DNA from: an uncultured Acidimicrobiales bacterium
Lineage (GTDB): Bacteria; Actinomycetota; Acidimicrobiia; Acidimicrobiales; SZUA-35
NCBI GenBank assembly: GCA_938008925.1
Contig: CALLIQ010000217.1
Coordinates: 1 to 5,618 of the forward strand
Length of the DNA stretch: 5,618 bases
Direction of reading: 5' to 3'
Shown here: positions 1-5,323 of the stretch, piece after piece
How positions within the stretch are numbered: position 1 is the stretch's first letter
Layout: each line of letters starts with the position of its first letter
Translations under genes and position numbers: made by a program
Notes under the pieces: generated by a model
What the model was told of the DNA's origin: nothing
Databases searched by the model: none
The model's input: only the letters and a program-made list of their open reading frames with translations

Positions 1-391
1 CGCCGACCTCCTCGCGTGCTCGGTCGAGAAACACGTCCTTGTTTGTGGCCTCTCGGACGGCGCTGGTGGCGACGGCCACGAGGTCGACGGCGCCGAAACT
101 GCTCGCAACCTGCTTCATGCGCTCCAGTGCGCTGATGCCGCGCTCGATGGCGTCGGGGGCGAGCTGCTTCATCTCACCGCCGCCGCTCCCGAGTCGCACC
201 ATCTCCTTCTCAGTAGTCAAGACGTCGAAACCACCATCGGCATGCGTGCGTGCCACGACGAGGTGCATCGAGTTCGTCCCGATGTCGATCGCCGCCCGCA
301 AGTCGGTGTCGGTCGCGTCGGTGTCGCGCACGTCGTTGTCGGTCACGTCGGTGCTGGTCACGTCGGTGCCGGTCACGTCGTTGTCGGTCAT
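1..391 (-). CDS. ppx: Ppx/GppA family phosphatase (exopolyphosphatase-like), N-terminal part, cut by window edge
   Basis: The first 130 residues of a gene running off the left edge are visible. The family hydrolyses terminal phosphates of inorganic polyphosphate and/or pppGpp in the cytoplasm, using an actin-like (ASKHA) ATPase fold. The phosphate-1 loop is clear at residues 33-47 (AAIDIGTNSMHLVVA), followed by the conserved ATSAVREATN motif at 108-117. Specificity for polyphosphate or pppGpp cannot be decided from this fragment. The ATG at 391-389 overlaps the TGA of the SIMPL gene (ATGA), which suggests translational coupling and one transcript; no good Shine-Dalgarno is seen. Residues 3-32 are an unusual Asp/Thr-rich extension coded by 15-bp tandem repeats. 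Family members usually begin a few residues before the AIDIGTNS motif, so a start inside the repeats (each of the first four units has an in-frame GTG) or at TTG 301-299 is possible. Family call is confident; start less so. Confidence 0.9.
   Translation of the reverse strand, partial: MTDNDVTGTDVTSTDVTDNDVRDTDATDTDLRAAIDIGTNSMHLVVARTHADGGFDVLTTEKEMVRLGSGGGEMKQLAPDAIERGISALERMKQVASSFGAVDLVAVATSAVREATNKDVFLDRAREEVG
296..385 (-). repeat. 15-bp tandem repeat, six units, inside the 5' end of the Ppx/GppA gene
   Basis: Six consecutive 15-base units are read on the minus strand: 385-371, 370-356, 355-341, 340-326, 325-311 and 310-296. The consensus is about GRCACCGACGTGACC, and the last units are the most diverged. 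As the unit is a multiple of three, the repeats stay in frame and encode DNDVT, GTDVT, STDVT, DNDVR, DTDAT and DTDLR, an acidic, probably disordered tail in front of the catalytic domain. Expansion or contraction would change tail length without breaking the frame. The array directly follows the stop codon of the SIMPL gene. Confidence 0.85.
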
Positions 392-1020
392 GAGGCCCCG
401 CCGGTGGCTTCGAAGACGAGCCGGACCGACGCCGCGACGTCCTGATCGGCCGGTGGCAGTCCGCTCGAGGCGCTCGCTCGCTCGAGCATCGCCACCGGCG
501 CTGAACCGGCCGTATCGCTGATGGTGACCAGACGCCCGAGCAACAGACCGGCGGCGGACGCATAGCTGGCGGCCTTCATCCGGGCGTCGTCGACCGCCCG
601 CTGCCTCGCCTCGTCGTACGCCGGATGCGTCGTCTCGACGATCCATTCGGGGCCGACGACCGACACGCCGTCGACCGCCGCGACGTCGGCCAGCACGGCA
701 AAGGCTTTTCGCACATCGGTGATCGTGACGTCGATCTGGTGATGCGCCTCCCAGCCTTCGACGATCTCTTGCTCACCGTCCCAGCGGGTGCGTTCATGCA
801 CCGACGCGTGACCGATGCCGTGATCACCGGCGACGGCGGGATGGTCGTCGAGTGCCTTGAGCACCTTGCGGGCTGCGGTCGCCGACGCCTTCACGGCGGT
901 CGTCGCCTTCTTGCCTCGACCCCGCGCCGTCGCTCGCAACCCGGCCATCGTCGGTGCGACGGACACTCGACCGACACCGGTCACGTCGATGGTCACCGCG
1001 TGCGAGGACATCTCCGCCAT
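388..1020 (-). CDS. SIMPL domain (DUF541) protein
   Basis: A 210-residue protein of the SIMPL/DUF541 family, whose biochemical role is poorly defined; members are usually secreted or periplasmic proteins linked to stress or signalling. The N-terminal strand (residues 9-21, VTIDVTGVGRVSV) has the usual 'v.G.G.v.v.P' pattern. The strongest signature is at residues 134-168, where an Ala/Arg-rich helix (YDEARQRAVDDARMKAASYA) leads into AGLLLGRLVTISD, matching the family's 'A...A...KA...A...G..LG.v..i' block. I see no signal peptide, transmembrane segment or lipobox, so this copy looks cytoplasmic, unlike many relatives. The ATG at 1020 is chosen because a TANNNT -10 element lies six bases upstream; ATG 1011 is the alternative. 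The reading frame extends upstream to 1311, but only antisense to prmA. The stop overlaps the start of the phosphatase gene, so the two probably form an operon. Divergent from prmA. Confidence 0.85.
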   Translation of the reverse strand: MAEMSSHAVTIDVTGVGRVSVAPTMAGLRATARGRGKKATTAVKASATAARKVLKALDDHPAVAGDHGIGHASVHERTRWDGEQEIVEGWEAHHQIDVTITDVRKAFAVLADVAAVDGVSVVGPEWIVETTHPAYDEARQRAVDDARMKAASYASAAGLLLGRLVTISDTAGSAPVAMLERASASSGLPPADQDVAASVRLVFEATGGAS

Positions 1021-1026
1021 GGCGGG

Positions 1027-1032
1027 ATGGTA
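1027..1032 (-). promoter_or_regulatory. Candidate -10 element (TACCAT) of a leaderless promoter for the SIMPL-ppx operon
   Basis: On the minus strand TACCAT matches the actinobacterial TANNNT -10 pattern and ends six bases before the ATG at 1020, so transcription would begin at or next to the A of the start codon. No Shine-Dalgarno sits between them, and no -35 resembling TTGACA is present at the normal spacing. The element faces a similar one for prmA only nine bases away. Confidence 0.55.
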
Positions 1033-1041
1033 GCCAGCCTC

Positions 1042-1047
1042 TAGGTT
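1042..1047 (+). promoter_or_regulatory. Candidate -10 element (TAGGTT) of a leaderless promoter for prmA
   Basis: TAGGTT fits TANNNT and ends seven bases before the GTG at 1055, which puts the predicted transcription start on or beside the first base of the codon. The short spacer (CACGCCG) has no Shine-Dalgarno, and no -35-like hexamer lies 16-18 bases upstream. The element supports GTG 1055 as the true start of prmA. Confidence 0.55.
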
Positions 1048-1054
1048 CACGCCG

Positions 1055-1795
1055 GTGAGTTGGATCGCACGCATCCCGATCGATGGACGAGACCCCGACG
1101 TGATCGCGAGCGCCCTGTGGGACGAAGGAACCAATGGCGTCGCCGAGGTCGGTGACGAATTGCTCGCCGGATTCGAGTCCAGAGATGGCGCCGACGCCGC
1201 CGTCAGGGCGCACGGTGGCGCCGTCGAGGCGGTCGATCCGACGACGTGGGCGCAGCAGGAGACGGCGAGCGTGGCGATCGGCGGCACCGAAGTCACGCTC
1301 GAGGTCGGCACCGCGTTCGGTCATGGCGGCCACCCGACCACCGCATTGGTGCTCGACACACTCGCCACCGAAGCGCAGCGATCGCCGCTGATGACCGTGC
1401 TCGACGTCGGTTGCGGCACCGGCGTGCTCTCCCTCGCTGCGGCCGTCCGCGGCGCAACGGCTGTCGTCGGAGTCGACATCGACCCGGCAGCCGTCGCGAT
1501 CGCCGAGCGGAACATCGGCCGCAACGACCTCGATCCCGGACTCATCTCGTTCGCAACGACGGCGATCGCCGACATCGCGGAGCGGGCCGCTCGGTTCGAT
1601 CTCGTCGTCGCCAACATCCTCCTCGCCGAGATCCGCCCTTTGGCACCGTCGATCGTGGCCTGCGTCGGCGATCGACTCATCCTCAGCGGCAGCCTCGTCG
1701 AGCAGCGAGACGAGCTCATTCGCCTGTTCCCGACGCTCGCCGTCGTCGGCGAAAGCCAGGCAGACGGCTGGCTGTGCCTCATACTCTCGACGTGA
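1055..1795 (+). CDS. prmA: Ribosomal protein L11 methyltransferase PrmA-like
   Basis: A 246-residue SAM-dependent methyltransferase of the PrmA family, which methylates amino groups of ribosomal protein L11 in the cytoplasm. Residues 88-96 (FGHGGHPTT) correspond to the family motif FGTGTHPTT just before the catalytic domain. Residues 115-123 (VLDVGCGTG) are the glycine-rich SAM-binding motif I, 139-144 (GVDIDP) the acidic motif II, and 185-189 (VANIL) with 209-214 (ILSGSL) the family-specific motifs IV and V. The protein is shorter than E. coli PrmA (about 293 residues). The shortfall lies mainly in the N-terminal L11-recognition domain, here about 85 residues, so another substrate cannot be excluded. 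The GTG start is chosen from the WIARIP opening strand and the -10 element just upstream. The stop overlaps the next gene (GTGA), which suggests a two-gene operon. Confidence 0.87.
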   Translation: MSWIARIPIDGRDPDVIASALWDEGTNGVAEVGDELLAGFESRDGADAAVRAHGGAVEAVDPTTWAQQETASVAIGGTEVTLEVGTAFGHGGHPTTALVLDTLATEAQRSPLMTVLDVGCGTGVLSLAAAVRGATAVVGVDIDPAAVAIAERNIGRNDLDPGLISFATTAIADIAERAARFDLVVANILLAEIRPLAPSIVACVGDRLILSGSLVEQRDELIRLFPTLAVVGESQADGWLCLILST

Positions 1796-2436
1796 CCGAT
1801 CTCAGCCAGCCCGTTTGGTACGCCGCCTACGGATCCAACATCTCGAGTGAGCGTTTTCGCGTCTATCTCGAGGGCGGACCGATCCCGCACTCGCCAGACG
1901 GCCGCGTCCAGCAAGGGGCTCGAGACCCTTCGCCACCGTCTGGGAACGGTCCGTGCGAGATCGATCGAACACTCGTGTTCGCCGGTGAGGCAAAGACGTG
2001 GGGTGGGGGCGGCGTCGCTTTCCTCGACGCCGACTCGACGGCGGACATTCCGACGCTCGGTCGAGCCTGGCGCATCACGCTCGGCCAGTTCGAGGACGTG
2101 TTCCGACAGGAGAACGGCCTCGATGAGGTGATCCCGCTCGAGCTCGACGATCTCGACGCGACGGGCTCGGTCAACCTCTTCCCGCAGCGCTACGGACGAG
2201 TGGAGTTGCTGTCCATGATGGAGGGGGATCCCGTACTCACGATCACCTCCCCACTTCGACCAGCCGTCCTGAACGCGGCGCACGAGTCCTACCTCAAGGT
2301 GATCGCCGAGGGTCTCGTCGAAACGTGGCAACTCGATCCCTACGACGCTGCCCGCTACCTCGCCGCGATGCCGGGCAACGACGGTGTCGTCGACTTCGAT
2401 CGCCTCACCGAAGCGCTGGGTGTCCCCGACGCCTGA
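1792..2436 (+). CDS. Gamma-glutamylcyclotransferase-fold protein (relatives often labelled 'histone deacetylase')
   Basis: A 214-residue protein whose opening WYAAYGSNISSERFRVYLEG (residues 9-28) carries the YGSN loop of the gamma-glutamylcyclotransferase (GGCT/AIG2-like) fold, which binds the substrate in known members. A GRAWRIT strand (90-96) is followed by QFEDVFRQENG (99-109), which resembles the segment carrying the catalytic glutamate in GGCT proteins; E107 is the likely counterpart. That is an alignment by eye. As I recall, actinobacterial relatives with the same 'YGSN...GG.....R' and 'WGGG.AF' segments (70-77 here) are often annotated as histone deacetylases, but none of the metal-binding motifs of that family are seen. 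Substrate is unknown; GGCT enzymes release 5-oxoproline from gamma-glutamyl compounds. The GTG start overlaps the prmA stop and implies translational coupling. No signal peptide or membrane segment. Confidence 0.72.
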   Translation: MTDLSQPVWYAAYGSNISSERFRVYLEGGPIPHSPDGRVQQGARDPSPPSGNGPCEIDRTLVFAGEAKTWGGGGVAFLDADSTADIPTLGRAWRITLGQFEDVFRQENGLDEVIPLELDDLDATGSVNLFPQRYGRVELLSMMEGDPVLTITSPLRPAVLNAAHESYLKVIAEGLVETWQLDPYDAARYLAAMPGNDGVVDFDRLTEALGVPDA

Positions 2437-2513
2437 CCGAGCCGGGCCCGTGCCGCCCACATCGCTCTGACTGACCTTCACCGGCGCGTGACGAGCGAAC
2501 TACCGTCGGCGAG
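2437..2513. other. 77-bp intergenic region with a new promoter
   Basis: This gap separates the prmA-GGCT-like pair from the flavoprotein gene. It contains the short palindrome CGGGCCCG at about 2444-2451 but no hairpin followed by a T-run, so I do not call a terminator. Its right end carries the candidate -10 element described separately. Confidence 0.5.
2477..2506 (+). promoter_or_regulatory. Candidate leaderless promoter of the NMO-like/sulfurtransferase operon
   Basis: The -10 candidate TACCGT (2501-2506, TANNNT) ends seven bases before the GTG at 2514, the same spacing as at prmA. A weak -35, TTCACC (2477-2482, four of six matches to TTGACA), lies 18 bases upstream of it. GGCGAG abuts the start codon too closely to serve as a Shine-Dalgarno. 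The arrangement implies transcription beginning at or near the start codon and supports GTG 2514. Confidence 0.6.
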
Positions 2514-3470
2514 GTGACGAACGCTGCACCTCGACCGCTCGACAACCGCATCACGCAGATGTTGGGGGTCGACTACCCGATCATCCAGGCCCCGATGGGG
2601 TGGATCGCACGGAGCCAACTCGCTTCTGCAGTCTCCAACGCCGGCGGGCTCGGCATCATCGAGACCTCGTCGGGCGAACTCGACAACATCCGGGCCGAGA
2701 TCGAGAAGATGGCCGATCTCACCGACAAGCCGTTCGGCGTCAACATCGCCCAGGCCTTCGTGCGCGACCCCGACATCGTGCAGTTCGTGATCGACCAGGG
2801 CGTTCGGTTCGTCACGACATCGGCCGGCAACCCAATGGCATACACCGCCCAACTCAAGGAGGCAGGCCTCACCGTCTTCCACGTCGTCCCGACGCTCAAG
2901 GGCGCCTTGAAGGCCGTCGAGGCTGGTGTCGACGGCCTCGTCGTCGAGGGCGGCGAAGGCGGCGGTTTCAAGAACCCCGACCCCGTCGCGTCGATGGTGC
3001 TGCTGCCGCTCGTTCGATCGAAGGTCGACGTTCCCATCGTGGCCGCGGGCGGCATGCTCGACGGCTCGTCGATGGCCGCCGCGTTCGCTCTCGGCGCAGA
3101 GGCCGTGCAGATGGGCACCCGGATGGTGTCGGCTGCCGAGAGCCCCGTGCACGACAACTGGAAGAACGCCATCGTCGAGGGCGCGGAGACCGACACCGTC
3201 TTCCTCAATCAGCGCCACTCCCCGGCGCTGCGAGCACTGAAGACCGACCGGACCCTCGGGTTGCAGTTCAGCGAGGAGAACGTCTTCGGCCAGTTCGGCG
3301 ACGCACAGTCGCTCTACTTCGGCGGCGACATGAACGGCGCCATCGCCCTCACGGGCCAGGTGCAGGGACGCATCGACTCGATTCGCCCCGTCGCCGAGGT
3401 GATCACCGAGTGCGTCGGCGAGTTCTACGACGAACTCGACGCGATGGCCGAGCGCTACCTGCGCGCATGA
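2514..3470 (+). CDS. NAD(P)H-dependent flavin oxidoreductase, nitronate monooxygenase-like (2-nitropropane dioxygenase family)
   Basis: A 318-residue FMN-binding TIM-barrel protein of the NMO/2-nitropropane dioxygenase/FabK superfamily, cytoplasmic. Residues 22-30 (PIIQAPMGW) and 38-49 (SAVSNAGGLGII) are the conserved first-strand FMN-binding signature. PFGVNIAQ (73-80), VVEGGEGGG (143-151), VAAGGM (176-181) and GAEAVQMGTRMV (194-205) are the later barrel strands, the last two forming the FMN phosphate site. Typical members have the active-site histidine in an E-[AG]-G-G-H motif; here the equivalent position is F152 (EGGGF), so classical nitronate oxidation is doubtful. I recall close actinobacterial relatives sharing EGGGFKNP and annotated nitronate monooxygenase, so this is probably a subfamily trait. 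Alternatives are an enoyl-ACP reductase II-like or other flavin reductase. The stop overlaps the sulfurtransferase start (ATGA), so the two are likely co-expressed. Confidence 0.85.
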   Translation: MTNAAPRPLDNRITQMLGVDYPIIQAPMGWIARSQLASAVSNAGGLGIIETSSGELDNIRAEIEKMADLTDKPFGVNIAQAFVRDPDIVQFVIDQGVRFVTTSAGNPMAYTAQLKEAGLTVFHVVPTLKGALKAVEAGVDGLVVEGGEGGGFKNPDPVASMVLLPLVRSKVDVPIVAAGGMLDGSSMAAAFALGAEAVQMGTRMVSAAESPVHDNWKNAIVEGAETDTVFLNQRHSPALRALKTDRTLGLQFSEENVFGQFGDAQSLYFGGDMNGAIALTGQVQGRIDSIRPVAEVITECVGEFYDELDAMAERYLRA

Positions 3471-4288
3471 CCGATCTCGGCGTTCCCCCGATCGTCGACG
3501 CCGACTGGCTCGCGGCGAACTACAGCGTCGTGGTGGTCTGCGACGTCCGCTACTACCTCGACGGCCGCGACAACTGGGCCGCATACCTCGACGGCCACCT
3601 CCCCGGCGCACGCTTCGTCGACATGGACACGGTGTTGTCGTCGCCGGCCGGACCAATCGTCGGTCGCCACCCCATGGCCTCCCCGAAGACGTTCGCCGAC
3701 GGATTGGCAGCGCTTGGCATCGGGGCCGACGCGACCGTCGTCGCGTACGACGACCTCTCCGGCGGCGTCGCCGGTCGCCTGGTGTGGATGCTCCGCCAGC
3801 TCGGCCAGCCCGCCGCCTTGCTCGACGGTGGCATGGGCGCCTGGAAGGGGACGATCGAACGCGGTGCGGTCGAGGTCGACCCGGTCGAACGCGAGCCCGT
3901 CGAGTGGCCGGACGGTGTGTTCGTCGACGCCGACGACGTGGCCGCGCACATCGACTCGGGTGGCATCGTCGCCGACAGCCGCTCGCCCGAGCGTTATCGA
4001 GGCGAGACCGAACCGGTCGACCCCCGGGCCGGGCACGTCCCGGGCGCCATCAACCTCCCCTTCGTCGAGAACCTGGCACCCGGTGGCACCTTCGCTCCAG
4101 TCGATGACCTCGCCGCACGGTTCGCCGAACACGGGGTCGACGGCGACGCCATCCTCTACTGCGGTTCAGGTGTCAGCGCGTGCAACAACCTGCTGGCGAT
4201 GGAAGCGGCGGGCCTCGGCCGAGCCCGGCTGTACGTCGGCTCGTGGTCGGGATGGTCGAGCGACCCCGATCGGCCCGCCGCGCCGTAG
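3467..4288 (+). CDS. sseA: 3-mercaptopyruvate/thiosulfate sulfurtransferase (tandem rhodanese)
   Basis: A 273-residue protein made of two rhodanese domains, the usual size of the family. The N-terminal domain (about residues 8-130) keeps the fold, for example DGHLPGARFVDMD (42-54) and YDDLSGGVAGRLVWMLRQLG (94-113), but has no active-site cysteine loop. The C-terminal domain (about 150-265) has DSRSPERYRGE (170-180), AGHVPGAINLPF (188-199) and the catalytic loop YCGSGVSAC (231-239), with C232 as the sulfur-carrying cysteine. A CGSGV[ST]AC loop is typical of 3-mercaptopyruvate sulfurtransferases, while thiosulfate-preferring rhodaneses usually carry CRKGV, so the former activity (3-mercaptopyruvate to pyruvate with persulfide formation) is more likely. 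Cytoplasmic; no signal peptide. The ATG lies inside the stop region of the flavoprotein gene (ATGA), so it should be translated from the same mRNA. A shared role in detoxification or sulfur metabolism is only an inference. Confidence 0.92.
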   Translation: MTDLGVPPIVDADWLAANYSVVVVCDVRYYLDGRDNWAAYLDGHLPGARFVDMDTVLSSPAGPIVGRHPMASPKTFADGLAALGIGADATVVAYDDLSGGVAGRLVWMLRQLGQPAALLDGGMGAWKGTIERGAVEVDPVEREPVEWPDGVFVDADDVAAHIDSGGIVADSRSPERYRGETEPVDPRAGHVPGAINLPFVENLAPGGTFAPVDDLAARFAEHGVDGDAILYCGSGVSACNNLLAMEAAGLGRARLYVGSWSGWSSDPDRPAAP

Positions 4289-4322
4289 CCCGCCAGTCAC
4301 AGCCCGCCACGCCGGATCGCCT

Positions 4323-4352
4323 GCCACCGGGAACCCTCGTCGAGTCGGTGGC
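4323..4352. repeat. Inverted repeat (7-bp arms) between sseA and the scramblase-like gene
   Basis: GCCACCG (4323-4329) is mirrored by CGGTGGC (4346-4352) around a 16-base loop, with a possible G-T pair at each end of the arms. It lies 34 bases after the sulfurtransferase stop and 32 before the next start. There is no T-run after it, so it could be a weak terminator, an operator or chance. The 96-bp gap 4289-4384 holds nothing else I can support apart from the GA-rich leader next to the start codon. Confidence 0.3.
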
Positions 4353-4371
4353 GTTACCTCCTCGACATCCT

Positions 4372-4380
4372 GAGAGAGAG
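4372..4380 (+). promoter_or_regulatory. GA-rich ribosome binding site of the scramblase-like gene
   Basis: GAGAGAGAG sits four bases before the GTG at 4385, and an imperfect Shine-Dalgarno match at usable spacing falls inside it. It is the only gene start in the window with a purine-rich leader of this kind, suggesting that this mRNA has a 5' leader. I could not place a convincing -10 upstream. Confidence 0.45.
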
Positions 4381-4384
4381 CTCC

Positions 4385-5278
4385 GTGACCCTGCCGACTG
4401 ACAACCCCACCAACCCCGAACCCGCCTGGTTCGCCGACCCGATGGGGCGGCATGAATATCGGTGGTGGGACGGCGTCACATGGACGGACCGCGTCGCATC
4501 GCATGGCAAAGAGTCGACCGACGTCATGGACAACGCCCCGAAGACCGTCGTTCAGCAACAGGGCCCTGACAAGGTCGCCAACCAGGTCGGCCGGCACATG
4601 CAACAGGTCGACAAGCGCGGTGCACCGATGCCGGCCATGTCGACTGGCGGCGGCCTGTTCGATCATCCACTGCTGGTCATCAACCAGAAGTGGAAGCTGA
4701 TCGAGGTCAACACCGAGTTCGCCATCATGGATCCGAACGGCACCCAGGTCGGGTCGGTCCGCCAGGTCGGGCAGTCGACGTTCAAGAAGGTGATCAGGTT
4801 CTTCGGCAGCATCGATCAGTACTTCACGCACAAGTATCAGATCGTCGATGCCGCCGGCGTGCCTCAACTCCTGGTGACCAGGCCGCGCAAGTTCATCAAG
4901 TCGCGAGTGATCATTCAGGATCCCGCTGGCAACGAGATCGGCACGATCGTCCAACAGAACGTGTTCGGCAAGATCCGGTTCGGTTTCATCGTCGGCGGGC
5001 ACGAGATCGGCGGCATCTTCGCTGAGAACTGGCGAGCCTGGAACTTCGCCATCAAAGACGCGAACGGAACCGAAGTGGCCCGGATCACCAAGACGTTCGA
5101 GGGTCTGTTGAAGACGGCGTTCACCACCGCCGACAACTACGTGCTGCAGGTGCATCACCAGTTGCCCGACCCACTGCGGCTGATGGTGTACGCCTCGGCC
5201 CTCACGGTCGACACCGCACTCAAGCAGGACGCACGCGGGGTGAGCGGCGGCAGCCTCTTCGACATCTTCGGCGGCTGA
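4385..5278 (+). CDS. DUF2510 plus scramblase/LURP-one-like domain protein
   Basis: A 297-residue protein with two recognisable parts. Residues 13-36 (PAWFADPMGRHEYRWWDG, then VTWTDR) form a DUF2510 module, a short Trp-rich motif common in actinobacterial envelope-associated proteins. After a linker (about 40-90), residues 91-283 match the scramblase/LURP-one-related fold: repeated beta-hairpins such as FAIMDPNGTQVGSV (112-125), YQIVDAAGVPQLLV (151-164), VIIQDPAGNEIGTIVQ (175-190) and FAIKDANGTEVARITK (221-236), ending in the helix LRLMVYASALTVDTALKQD (264-282) expected in this group. Eukaryotic scramblases move phospholipids between leaflets and LURP-one acts in defence; function in bacteria is not established. 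I see no signal peptide and no long transmembrane helix before the C-terminal one, which is only moderately hydrophobic. GTG start, set by the GA-rich leader and by the position of the DUF2510 motif. No functional link to neighbours is evident; it appears to be a single gene. Confidence 0.85.
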   Translation: MTLPTDNPTNPEPAWFADPMGRHEYRWWDGVTWTDRVASHGKESTDVMDNAPKTVVQQQGPDKVANQVGRHMQQVDKRGAPMPAMSTGGGLFDHPLLVINQKWKLIEVNTEFAIMDPNGTQVGSVRQVGQSTFKKVIRFFGSIDQYFTHKYQIVDAAGVPQLLVTRPRKFIKSRVIIQDPAGNEIGTIVQQNVFGKIRFGFIVGGHEIGGIFAENWRAWNFAIKDANGTEVARITKTFEGLLKTAFTTADNYVLQVHHQLPDPLRLMVYASALTVDTALKQDARGVSGGSLFDIFGG

Positions 5279-5288
5279 CACCTCAGCA

Positions 5289-5323
5289 GCCCCGACGAGC
5301 GGCCCGTCACCTGATGTCGGGGC
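5289..5323. terminator. Candidate bidirectional hairpin between convergent genes
   Basis: A perfect 8-bp inverted repeat, GCCCCGAC (5289-5296) and GTCGGGGC (5316-5323), with a 19-base loop, spans the junction of two convergent genes whose stops are only 28 bases apart. Its right arm lies within the last codons of the minus-strand gene. No T-run follows on either strand, so Rho-independent termination would be of the non-canonical high-GC type. The position between convergent genes is the main support. Confidence 0.45.

Noticed and set aside
296..385. CRISPR or protein-binding array at the repeat
   Set aside because: Units are 15 bases, directly abutting with no spacers, in frame with coding sequence; this is a coding tandem repeat.
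39..521. Plus-strand open frame of 160 codons across the left end
   Set aside because: It lies antisense to the clear Ppx/GppA and SIMPL frames and gives a Ser/Arg/Val-rich, low-complexity product; it is a shadow of the high-GC codon pattern and of the 15-bp repeat.
388..1311. Longer 307-residue version of the SIMPL protein
   Set aside because: The extra 97 residues are antisense to prmA, low in recognisable structure, and precede a well-placed -10 element and ATG at 1020.
1321..2481. Minus-strand open frame of 386 codons opposite prmA and the GGCT-like gene
   Set aside because: The product is compositionally biased with no motif, while the plus-strand frames carry full family signatures; typical antisense shadow in GC-rich DNA.
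2478..3656. Minus-strand open frame of 392 codons opposite the flavoprotein gene
   Set aside because: Its product is rich in Arg, Gly and His with no domain, and the opposite strand encodes an unmistakable TIM-barrel enzyme.
4289..4384. Possible small gene or RNA gene in the gap after sseA
   Set aside because: No open frame with a start signal and no tRNA-like or other recognisable RNA fold; only a weak inverted repeat and the leader of the next gene.
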